A stretch of 5,254 nucleotides of DNA from Selenomonas sp. (lineage in GTDB: Bacteria; Bacillota_C; Negativicutes; Selenomonadales; Selenomonadaceae). Under the pieces are notes generated by a model, which did not search any database, had not been told where the DNA came from, and worked only from the letters and a program-made list of their open reading frames with translations. Made by a program: the position numbers and the translations under genes. This document shows, in pieces, positions 1 to 5,245 of the stretch (positions are counted from its first letter, which is position 1; every line of letters starts with the position of its first letter). The stretch lies in NCBI RefSeq assembly GCF_024693525.1, contig NZ_JAILKR010000132.1:1-5254 (forward strand). Direction: 5' to 3'.

Positions 1-186
1 TTTCATATGGCGGATCTGTGGTCCCAGCAGCACAACATCCGCTTCCGCTGCCCTTTGATCCAGCACCTCCACGCTGAACGCCTCAATATGCGTATCCGCC
101 AAGGACTTAGCCGCTGCAGCCTCCTGCATTTTCTTCACCAGAATCGAAGTCGACATACCTGCATTGCAAACCAAAAAGATGTTCAT
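1..186 (-). CDS. PTS sugar transporter subunit IIB, cellobiose/chitobiose (lactose) family, 5' part only
   Basis: EIIB is the cytoplasmic phosphocarrier of a PTS permease: it takes phosphate from EIIA on a cysteine and passes it to the sugar bound by EIIC. The window holds the first 62 codons; the gene continues past position 1, and the family is usually about 100 residues long. The N-terminus shows beta strand 1 followed by the P-loop-like active site LVCNAGMSTS, with the phosphorylated cysteine expected at Cys7, then the LVKKMQ helix and the strand ADVVLLGPQIRHM (residues 49-61), all typical of the lactose/cellobiose/chitobiose/lichenan IIB fold. The ATG at 186 is set by a very strong site, GAGGAGGAA at 192-200. 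The substrate cannot be read from this fragment; beta-glucosides, chitobiose or other disaccharides are all possible. It is transcribed divergently from the CE2-like esterase, which suggests joint control. EIIA, EIIC and a glycosidase would be expected further left, outside the window. Confidence 0.93.
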   Translation of the reverse strand, partial: MNIFLVCNAGMSTSILVKKMQEAAAAKSLADTHIEAFSVEVLDQRAAEADVVLLGPQIRHMK

Positions 187-249
187 GTTTATTCCTCCTC
201 TATAAACTTTATGTAGGAATTTTTTATCGTTTCATCTTCCTACGCCCTT

Positions 250-278
250 ATTATATTATTAGTCAATCCCTTTGTCAA
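250..278 (-). promoter_or_regulatory. Sigma-A promoter of the PTS EIIB gene
   Basis: On the minus strand a perfect -35 TTGACA (278-273) is separated by 17 bp from a perfect -10 TATAAT (255-250). Transcription should start near 243, giving a leader of about 57 nt before the ATG at 186. A promoter this close to consensus normally needs a repressor, which fits the palindrome that overlaps its -35 box. Confidence 0.85.
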
Positions 279-299
279 TAAAAGATATAACTTTTATTG
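276..299. promoter_or_regulatory. 24-bp near-perfect palindrome, probable operator
   Basis: The 9-bp arms CAATAAAAG (276-284) and CTTTTATTG (291-299) are exact reverse complements around the 6-bp core atataa. Within the core only the outermost pair fails, so 22 of 24 positions are symmetrical. It covers the last three bases of the -35 box of the PTS promoter and reaches upstream to about -56. This fits a dimeric regulator of the sugar genes, either repressor or activator. I cannot name the family; it does not look like a CcpA cre site. No T-tract follows and it lies upstream of both predicted start sites, so a terminator role is unlikely. Confidence 0.6.
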
Positions 300-311
300 C
301 TCATTCATATT

Positions 312-383
312 ACATTATCACTTTTCATTATATCCTTTGTTGACATCACATCCTCTCTGTAACTATAATGAATCTGATAATGA
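312..383. repeat. Four TCATTAT/ATAATGA heptamers arranged symmetrically around the esterase promoter
   Basis: ACATTAT (312-318) and TCATTAT (325-331) lie upstream of the -35 box, and ATAATGA occurs at 365-371 (over the -10 box) and 377-383. The outer pair extends to an exact 8-bp inverted repeat, CATTATCA at 313-320 and TGATAATG at 375-382. The centre of the whole set is close to 348, inside the promoter spacer. The arrangement could be operator half-sites, but the DNA is very AT-rich and chance repeats are expected, so this is a tentative call. Confidence 0.3.
340..369 (+). promoter_or_regulatory. Sigma-A promoter of the CE2-like esterase gene
   Basis: A perfect -35 TTGACA (340-345) and a perfect -10 TATAAT (364-369) are separated by 18 bp. 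Transcription should start near 376, giving a leader of about 47 nt. It points away from the PTS promoter, with about 60 bp between the two -35 boxes. Confidence 0.85.
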
Positions 384-422
384 CATAGCTTACCCTTATT
401 TTTCTGAAAGAAGGTATTTTAT

Positions 423-1451
423 ATGATGGTTCGGAAAATCCCTGCCAATGCTTCCGGAATCCAGTATTTTGGCCGCTGGGAAAAGTCTCCGGCAGCCTGC
501 CGGTGCGCACAAGGAGCTACCTATATTAAAGCGAATTTCACAGGCCCCCTGCTTATGGCCGATTTAATAGATCCTGGAAATTGGTGGCGAGTCAGCATCG
601 ATGACAGTCCCTTTCGTCGTTTCCGTCCGCAAGGAGAAAACACCTTGTTAACGGAAGACCTCCCTGCCGGCAAGCATAAGGTTCTCCTGGTACGTTCCAC
701 CGAAGGCTATATGGGCATCAGCGAGTTTCGCGGTTTTTCGCTCGCGCCTAACGAAACAATGCTCCCACCTGCTCCGCCCAAGGCACGCAGCTTAGAATTC
801 ATCGGCGATTCCATTACCGCCGGCGCCAAAAATGACGGTCCCCCCGATGCCCCCTACGATGATATTGAAGACAACGATATGGCCTATGGCCCGCAGCTGG
901 CCCGAATGCTCGATGCTGAATACAGCGTATTGGGCAAATCCGGCGAAGGTGTCATCCACAACTGGGATGAAGACTGGCCTGGTCATGGTGTCCATACCGC
1001 TGATCGCTATCCCTGGACTTTCTATAGTGATAAAAGATCTCCCGCTCATCATCTTTGGAATCCGCAAAACTTCCCCATAGATGGTATCCTTATCTCTCTT
1101 GGTACGAATGATTTCGGTAACGACAAGCATCAGCCTGAGCGAAACGATTTCATCCAAGGCTATAAAAATCTTCTGCAAACAGTCCGGCAAATAAATCCCC
1201 ACACCCCCATCATCGTCATCGAGCCTGTCCCCAGCTGGCTTCCACACGAGGCGCGCCAGTGGATAAAAGCAGCCGTGAATGAATGCAAAGCCCGTGGCGA
1301 TAATGCCCTCTATTTCATCCCGTTGAATGAAGAAAAGCCTTTACTGGATGCTAACGATTATGCTGGCGACAACACGCATCCCCTGAAAAACGGGTCAAAA
1401 AAAATTGCCCTTTATCTAAAGGACAAAGTTGCCGAAATCCTTGGCTGGTAA
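423..1451 (+). CDS. CE2-like SGNH/GDSL carbohydrate (acetyl) esterase, cytoplasmic
   Basis: This 342-residue protein has the two-part layout of carbohydrate esterase family 2: an N-terminal beta-sandwich (about residues 12-110, starting at IQYFGRWE and including ATYIKANFTG) and a C-terminal SGNH hydrolase domain (about 122-342). Block I is GDSITAG with nucleophile Ser130; block II is GKSGEG (171-176); block III is LGTNDF with Asn229; block V is GDNTHP with Asp316 and catalytic His319. CE2 enzymes remove O-acetyl groups from xylan, mannan or similar sugars, some acting on the 6-position. Most characterised members are secreted, but this one starts MMVRKIPANA and has no signal peptide or membrane segment, so it should act inside the cell on imported oligosaccharides. 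That fits its divergent pairing with a PTS gene. The start is ATG 423 (site AAGAAGG at 408-414, 8 nt away); ATG 426 is a near-equal alternative. Family assignment is firm; the substrate is inferred. Confidence 0.9.
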   Translation: MMVRKIPANASGIQYFGRWEKSPAACRCAQGATYIKANFTGPLLMADLIDPGNWWRVSIDDSPFRRFRPQGENTLLTEDLPAGKHKVLLVRSTEGYMGISEFRGFSLAPNETMLPPAPPKARSLEFIGDSITAGAKNDGPPDAPYDDIEDNDMAYGPQLARMLDAEYSVLGKSGEGVIHNWDEDWPGHGVHTADRYPWTFYSDKRSPAHHLWNPQNFPIDGILISLGTNDFGNDKHQPERNDFIQGYKNLLQTVRQINPHTPIIVIEPVPSWLPHEARQWIKAAVNECKARGDNALYFIPLNEEKPLLDANDYAGDNTHPLKNGSKKIALYLKDKVAEILGW

Positions 1452-1490
1452 GCAAACACGACAGACAACGCTTGCTTTTCGGCGCTAAAT

Positions 1491-1533
1491 AAAAACAGGT
1501 TCTGCATGTCATTGTATTGCAGAACCTGTTTTT
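1491..1533. terminator. Bidirectional intrinsic terminator between convergent genes
   Basis: A perfect 16-bp stem pairs 1491-1506 (AAAAACAGGTTCTGCA) with 1518-1533 (TGCAGAACCTGTTTTT) around an 11-nt loop. The five A's on the left arm and five T's on the right make it a rho-independent terminator when read either way. It lies 40 bp after the esterase stop and 27 bp after the EamA gene on the minus strand, so it should end both transcripts. Confidence 0.92.
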
Positions 1534-1559
1534 CTCTATCTATGCAGCCGCAAATTGCT

Positions 1560-2477
1560 TTATTGCCTGCGGCTTTTTGCCAATTTTTCCTCGGCCGTTG
1601 TATTGCCGCCCCTCATAGCCAGCACTACACCGATGGCAATAAGCGCAAAACCGGGCAAGAAATAGCTGGTCATTTTCTCGCCCAGCAACAACCAGCCCAA
1701 GATTGTGCCAACCAGCGGCTGAAAGAACATAAACAGGCCGCCAATGGACGCATCCATATAGGTCAGCCCCTTGCTCCAAAGGACGAATCCTGCCGTGGTG
1801 GAAATCATCCCTACATAAAGTACCGAGCCCCATATCTGCGGCATGGCCAAAGCCCCATAATTTGCTTCGTTAATCAGCCACCATATTCCATAGGGGCTCA
1901 GCACCAAAAACGCGATGAGCACGCTATAAAACGTCAGTGTAAAAACCGAATAACGGCTGAGCAGTTTCACGAGTATGGACATCAACGCCCAGGTGATGGC
2001 GGCTACAAACAAACAGGCCCCGCCCCAAAGACTGCCAGTTTGCAGATTCTCCGGGTCAACGACAATCAGCAGCACCCCCACCGTTGCCAAAACGACGGAC
2101 AGTAGACGGCTGAAATTAAACCGCTCATGCAAGATCAAGCAGCCAAACACCACCATAAATGCCGGTGTCGCCGCCGTTATCACCGAGCCCATCTGCGCGG
2201 ATGTCAGCATAGTTCCCGATTCCTGCGTGACAATGGAAAGTGTTTGACCGGTCAACGCGGAAAGCAGCAGCAGTTTCCAGTCCCTGCGCTCGATTTTCCA
2301 GGAAATGTTTTCATATAGCATGATAAGCACCAGCGGAACAAGCGCCACACCGTACCGCAGCCACACCAATGCCACCGGTGTAATGACGCCTACGGTCAGA
2401 CGTACCGCAATGAACATGGCGCCCCAAATGCTGCCAGCCAGCGACAGTAGCAGCGAACCGATCAGTAAATTACGCAA
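1560..2477 (-). CDS. EamA-family (DMT superfamily) transporter
   Basis: The product is a 305-residue inner-membrane protein with about ten hydrophobic helices in two EamA repeats (about residues 8-139 and 150-288). The repeats carry the usual matching ends: TPAFMVVFGCLILHERF (104-120) and QPLVGTILGWLLLGEKM (253-269). The SIWGAMFIAVR stretch (16-26) in helix 1 is also typical. Members export or import amino acids, nucleosides, sugars or drugs; the substrate cannot be told from sequence. The tail (NTTAEEKLAKSRRQ) is charged and cytoplasmic. The start is TTG at 2477, set by AAGGAG 9 nt upstream; the next in-frame ATG (codon 21) would cut off most of helix 1. It follows the MFS gene by 68 bp with no terminator between, so the two are probably one transcript ending at the shared hairpin at 1491-1533. 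Confidence 0.93.
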   Translation of the reverse strand: MRNLLIGSLLLSLAGSIWGAMFIAVRLTVGVITPVALVWLRYGVALVPLVLIMLYENISWKIERRDWKLLLLSALTGQTLSIVTQESGTMLTSAQMGSVITAATPAFMVVFGCLILHERFNFSRLLSVVLATVGVLLIVVDPENLQTGSLWGGACLFVAAITWALMSILVKLLSRYSVFTLTFYSVLIAFLVLSPYGIWWLINEANYGALAMPQIWGSVLYVGMISTTAGFVLWSKGLTYMDASIGGLFMFFQPLVGTILGWLLLGEKMTSYFLPGFALIAIGVVLAMRGGNTTAEEKLAKSRRQ

Positions 2478-2486
2478 AAGCTTTAT

Positions 2487-2492
2487 CTCCTT
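2487..2492 (-). promoter_or_regulatory. Ribosome binding site that fixes the TTG start of the EamA gene
   Basis: On the minus strand AAGGAG reads from 2492 to 2487 and lies 9 nt before TTG 2477. No ATG is available near this site, so the TTG start is well supported and translation may be somewhat reduced relative to ATG. Confidence 0.75.
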
Positions 2493-2545
2493 GATTTCTT
2501 ATTGTCCATACCCCAGCTCTTCCCGGACACTGTGGAAAAACGGCT

Positions 2546-3757
2546 TTACTGCAGCGCCGATTTTTCTGTGCGGGAATAAATGCAAAACCGGCACCACAGA
2601 GCATTGCCCAAGAGCAATGCAGCTACCAGCCAAAAAAGATTACGAATGCCGATGCTGGCAGCCAGCTGGCCACCGAAAAACGCCCCCGTGAACATGCCGA
2701 TGAACTGCGCCGATTGATTGATGCCAAAAATCCGCCCCATCAAAGCTGGTGGTGCCAATTGGCGGATAAGGTTATTGGTGGATGGCATAAGGCCCGCAAT
2801 CGCTATGCCATGGAAGAAGCGCAGGACTCCCAGCTGCCATGGTGCACTTACCATCCCCTGCGGAATCGTAACGATACCTGAAAGGAGCAGACAGGCAAAC
2901 AAGATACGCGCTGAGCCGATACGGTCAGCCAATCTGCCGAGCCTTGACGCAAATAGCATACTGGCAAAACCTGCGGCAGAGAATATAGCACCGGATACGA
3001 TAGCCAGATGGTCGATGTTACCGGCGATCTCCTGCACATAGACCGTAAGGATTGGTGCCACGCAGGACAGGGAGAAATGCAGCAATATGGTCGTCAGGAA
3101 AACACCGAGGATAATGGTATGCTGTGGCAGCTCACGGAAGGCTGGCAGCTCAACCGCCGCGGCTTTTTCACGCACAGGCTGTTTGGTTTCGCTTATCTGT
3201 GTCAACGCCAAAAATCCGAGCAGGCAGCATATACCGATCAGGAAAAACGCATTGCGGAAGCCAATCGTTTCACTGAGCCAGCCGCCGAAAACCGGCCCCA
3301 TGAGTCCGCCCGATACCTGCGCGGTAAAAAACATCCCCATAGCCCATCCCGAGCGTTTCTTCGGTGTTTCCTGCGCCAGCAACGGAATAACCGCAGCCTG
3401 AAAACCACTCAGGCAGCCTTGCAGCAAGCGCAGAAGAACCAGATGCCATACCGATTGGGCAAAGCCCATGCCAATCATGATAAGGCCCAGCCAGCCGGAG
3501 GCACGCAAAATCATTGGCTTTCGTCCCAGACGATCCGAAAGCCTGCCCCATATCGGTGAGAAGATTGCCAAGCTGATGAAGTTACAACCAAAAACGATTC
3601 CCGACCAACGGGCAATATCCGCTGGATTGTCGACGCCAAGCTCCGCAATATAAAGCGGCAGGATTGGTGCCATCTGGCTCATACCAATAGATACGATAAA
3701 CGATGCGATACAACATATAAAAAGATTCTTTTTCCATAATGGAGTAGTCGATGCCAT
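2546..3757 (-). CDS. MFS multidrug efflux transporter, MdtG-like (DHA1, 12 TM)
   Basis: This 403-residue inner-membrane protein has twelve hydrophobic segments and a central cytoplasmic loop (about 188-212). MFS motif A is GRLSDRLGRKP (71-81), with a weaker copy GRLADRIGSAR (274-284) in the second half. Antiporter motif C spans about 141-159 and ends in GPVFGG, which marks proton-driven drug exporters. The order LPLYIAELGV, WSGIVFG, IFSPIWG and SGWAMG closely follows what I know of E. coli MdtG. The start is ATG 3757 with GAGG (3770-3767) 9 nt upstream. A longer reading from 3811 is excluded, because it would begin upstream of the -10 box at 3803-3798. It heads the unit with the EamA gene and is divergent from the DUF5662 gene. 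The drug substrate is unknown. Confidence 0.93.
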   Translation of the reverse strand: MASTTPLWKKNLFICCIASFIVSIGMSQMAPILPLYIAELGVDNPADIARWSGIVFGCNFISLAIFSPIWGRLSDRLGRKPMILRASGWLGLIMIGMGFAQSVWHLVLLRLLQGCLSGFQAAVIPLLAQETPKKRSGWAMGMFFTAQVSGGLMGPVFGGWLSETIGFRNAFFLIGICCLLGFLALTQISETKQPVREKAAAVELPAFRELPQHTIILGVFLTTILLHFSLSCVAPILTVYVQEIAGNIDHLAIVSGAIFSAAGFASMLFASRLGRLADRIGSARILFACLLLSGIVTIPQGMVSAPWQLGVLRFFHGIAIAGLMPSTNNLIRQLAPPALMGRIFGINQSAQFIGMFTGAFFGGQLAASIGIRNLFWLVAALLLGNALWCRFCIYSRTEKSALQ

Positions 3758-3772
3758 GAAAAAGCGCCTCGC

Positions 3773-3800
3773 TTGTAAATGATATTGTCTTACAATCATT
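3773..3800. promoter_or_regulatory. Overlapping inverted repeats at the MFS transcription start, possible operator
   Basis: Three symmetrical pairs share this stretch: TTGTAA (3773-3778) with TTACAA (3790-3795), 11 bp apart; ATTGT (3784-3788) with ACAAT (3792-3796), 3 bp apart; and AATGAT with ATCATT as the outer pair of a 23-bp frame when read on the minus strand. They lie just downstream of the -10 box and cover the likely start site, where MarR- or TetR-type repressors of efflux genes often bind. No regulator gene lies next to it in this window, so the role is an inference. Confidence 0.35.
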
Positions 3801-3806
3801 ATAACA
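3798..3806 (-). promoter_or_regulatory. Extended -10 promoter of the MFS-EamA unit
   Basis: The minus strand carries TGTTATAAT (3806-3798), a perfect TATAAT with the TGn extension. There is no good -35 box at 16-18 bp, which is usual for extended -10 promoters. Transcription should start near 3791, giving a leader of about 34 nt before ATG 3757. Confidence 0.7.
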
Positions 3807-3834
3807 TGCACCGCAAATTCGGCGATTATGGCGT

Positions 3835-3863
3835 TTGACGTCCTCCAAAAACCACCTTATACT
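3835..3863 (+). promoter_or_regulatory. Sigma-A promoter of the DUF5662 gene
   Basis: The -35 box TTGACG (3835-3840) and the -10 box TATACT (3858-3863) are each one base from consensus and are separated by 17 bp. Transcription should start near 3870, which places the upstream in-frame TTG at 3863 outside the message and helps to choose the gene start. Confidence 0.7.
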
Positions 3864-3888
3864 TGATTCATGACAAATATCAAAAGTT

Positions 3889-3893
3889 GGAGG
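3889..3893 (+). promoter_or_regulatory. Ribosome binding site that decides the DUF5662 start
   Basis: GGAGG at 3889-3893 is 8 nt before GTG 3902 but only 2 nt before the in-frame ATG 3896. Normal spacing favours GTG 3902. Confidence 0.65.
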
Positions 3894-3901
3894 CTATGCT
3901 T

Positions 3902-4495
3902 GTGAATCTGGTAAAGCGTGTTTGTGGTCATACCTGGATGATTCTACGCCATAAATACTGGGTGTTTCGCTTTTGCTGTATCGCAGGAATTCCCTGGCAG
4001 GGATTTATGCACGACTGGTCAAAGTTTTCACCCATGGAATTTATAGAAAGCGTAAAATACTACAACGGCAAGGTTTCGCCCATAAAAATCTGCAAACAAA
4101 AAAACAACGGCCTGTCCATGGCCTGGATCCATCATCATGGACGCAATCTTCATCATTACGAAGCCTGGTGGGATAATTTCGACCATGGTGCCTATCCACA
4201 GGACATGCCATACAAATACGCCGTGGAATTGATTTGCGACTGTCTGGGAGCAGCCAAAGCCTATGGACGCGATAAGTTCACCTTTCAGGCAGAATATGAA
4301 TGGTGGCAGCATAAATGCGCAACCGGCATTGGCATGAGCCCCAATATGCAGGCTTTTGTAGAGGCAATCCTCAGCCAGCTGGCCAGGACTGAAGATTTGA
4401 CACTGCTACGCCCAAAATCCACGCAGGCCATTTATACGAAATTTGTGAAAGAGGGAAAACATGAATATCCAGCTTTTCGGCACCAAGACGTGTAA
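3902..4495 (+). CDS. DUF5662 family protein, function unknown
   Basis: From GTG 3902 the product has 197 residues and no signal peptide or clear membrane segment. I recognise the family pattern by its order of motifs: an HK pair (17-18), FMHDWSKFSPMEF (35-47), a YYNGKVSP stretch (53-60), AWIHHHGRNLHHYEAWWD (74-91), the MPYKYAVELICDCLGAAKAYG helix region (102-122), and a Met-Ser-Pro segment near 145. The dense His/Asp set (H10, H17, H37, D38, H77-79, H84, H85, D113) resembles a helical metal-binding site of the HD type, but that is inference. The family occurs in Firmicutes and, as I recall, in phages; its biochemical role is not established. ATG 3896 is an alternative start, two codons upstream. 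The last 35 nt overlap the start of an ArsC-like relic, so the tail HEYPAFRHQDV may not be a conserved part of the protein. No terminator is visible after it. Confidence 0.82.
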   Translation: MNLVKRVCGHTWMILRHKYWVFRFCCIAGIPWQGFMHDWSKFSPMEFIESVKYYNGKVSPIKICKQKNNGLSMAWIHHHGRNLHHYEAWWDNFDHGAYPQDMPYKYAVELICDCLGAAKAYGRDKFTFQAEYEWWQHKCATGIGMSPNMQAFVEAILSQLARTEDLTLLRPKSTQAIYTKFVKEGKHEYPAFRHQDV

Positions 4496-4535
4496 CGACA
4501 CCAAGAATGCACAGCGTTCAACGCCGCTTCTTTGA
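4461..4535 (+). pseudogene. Truncated 5' remnant of an ArsC/Spx-family (arsenate reductase-like) gene
   Basis: An ATG at 4461, preceded by GAGGG (4451-4455) at 5-nt spacing, opens a 24-codon frame that begins MNIQLFGTKTCNDTKNAQR and stops at TGA 4533. The first 19 residues match the N-terminus of the thioredoxin-fold ArsC/YffB-like family: strand 1, then the redox cysteine (Cys11) at the start of helix 1 in a CxDTKxA context. Full-length members have about 110-120 residues. After Arg19 (ending at 4517) the resemblance stops abruptly, exactly where the stop codon of the inverted MmcQ/YjbR gene (4518-4520) begins. The rest of the gene is not in the window. The start overlaps the DUF5662 gene by 35 nt in another frame, as in a translationally coupled pair. 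The fragment is too short to work as a reductase. The match is from memory of the family pattern, over a short length. Confidence 0.65.
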
Positions 4536-5213
4536 CTGTGCTAACGCAAAGCTTTCGTCGATTCTTTGCTGAAGCTCCATCATCGGTATACTGCCATCCA
4601 GACATATGGTATACCAGTATTTCCGATTCATATGCCAGCCCGGGAAATACCGCTCTCCATCTACTAAGGCGGCCACCTGTTCTGCCGTGCCATGCAGATT
4701 CATGATACGGATAGGCCGGCTGCCGCCAATGCCGATTTTGCTGGTATGCACCTTCATAAAGAGCGCATACCATTTCTGCGACAAATGCGAACGGATAACC
4801 GCCGCGTCCATGTCCTTCCACGGATATTCGAGTTCATCGCCATAAGCAGTCTGCACATACTGCAAAAGCTCCTCTACATACGGTCCATGAAAACTGCCAT
4901 GCTCGCCGCAGGATGCACCAATGCAGTCAAGGATTGCCCGATAAGCAGCCCGGACTTCGCCTACAAAAGCGCCCTGTGCATCCTCCACCAAATGCAGCAC
5001 ATAAGGCTCCTCTGACTCCGTGTCCAGCAGCAAAGTGGACACAACACCATCCCTGCTGACCTTTACATGCAACCTAAAAGCGCCTGCCAGCAAATCCTCT
5101 GCATAAAAATATCCATCTCCATCACGGCGAAAGCCAAACGGCTCCAGCTTATCTGCCAATAGTTTTGGCATTTCCCCGGGCGCCAGCTCATGCCATACAT
5201 CTGTCTTCTGCAT
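4518..5213 (-). CDS. MmcQ/YjbR family protein with an extra N-terminal domain
   Basis: The 231-residue product is soluble, with no signal peptide. Its C-terminal part (about residues 112-226) is an MmcQ/YjbR (CyaY-like fold) domain: YGDELEYPWKDMDAAVIRS, KWYALFMKVHTSKIGI (147-162), a central MNLHG, then FPGWHMNRKYWYTICLDGSIP (190-210) and a final IDESFALA helix. Many such proteins are annotated as DNA-binding, but that role is poorly supported. The first 110 or so residues form a separate domain of alternating strands and helices (GYFYAEDLLAGAFRLHVKV, STLLLDTESEEPYVLHLVE) that I associate with longer members of this family in anaerobic Firmicutes but cannot name. The start is ATG 5213, with AGAAGG 9 nt and AGGAG 3 nt upstream. 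It converges on the DUF5662 gene. Its stop coincides with the ArsC relic junction, and the basic tail SKKRR may have been set by that event. Confidence 0.88.
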   Translation of the reverse strand: MQKTDVWHELAPGEMPKLLADKLEPFGFRRDGDGYFYAEDLLAGAFRLHVKVSRDGVVSTLLLDTESEEPYVLHLVEDAQGAFVGEVRAAYRAILDCIGASCGEHGSFHGPYVEELLQYVQTAYGDELEYPWKDMDAAVIRSHLSQKWYALFMKVHTSKIGIGGSRPIRIMNLHGTAEQVAALVDGERYFPGWHMNRKYWYTICLDGSIPMMELQQRIDESFALAQSKKRR

Positions 5214-5236
5214 TAACTCCTACCTTCTCGCTTGAC

Positions 5237-5245
5237 ATAATAACA
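5237..5245 (-). promoter_or_regulatory. Possible extended -10 promoter of the MmcQ/YjbR gene
   Basis: The minus strand reads TGTTATTAT (5245-5237), a TGn extension with a -10 box one base from consensus. Transcription would start near 5230, with a short leader of about 17 nt. A -35 box would lie beyond the window edge, so the call cannot be completed. Confidence 0.4.

Noticed and set aside
1450..1477. AAGCAA/TTGCTT inverted repeat just after the esterase stop, followed by a short T run
   Set aside because: Six base pairs with a 16-nt loop make a weak stem, and the strong hairpin at 1491-1533 fully explains termination.
1506..2105. Long plus-strand open frame opposite the EamA gene
   Set aside because: It runs through the terminator and the antisense of a clear membrane protein, is rich in Gln, His and Arg as antisense shadows are, and has no recognisable domain.
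2499..2566. A minus-strand reading in the MFS-EamA gap that looks protein-like (AAVKPFFHSVREELGYGQ, then stop)
   Set aside because: It has no convincing start or ribosome binding site, overlaps the end of the MFS gene in another frame, and matches no family I recognise. The MFS protein already has full length, so a frameshift is not needed.
3008..3559. Long plus-strand open frame opposite the MFS gene
   Set aside because: It is antisense to well-conserved MFS helices and has no domain or ribosome binding site of its own.
4481..4506. 8-bp direct repeat CACCAAGA (4481-4488 and 4499-4506)
   Set aside because: Both copies encode the Thr-Lys pairs of the ArsC-like peptide, so they follow from coding and are not likely to be a target-site duplication.
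4514..4541. GCGTTCAACGC and GCACAG/CTGTGC as a terminator for the convergent DUF5662 and MmcQ/YjbR genes
   Set aside because: The first has no loop, the second has a 21-nt loop, and no T-tract follows in either direction.
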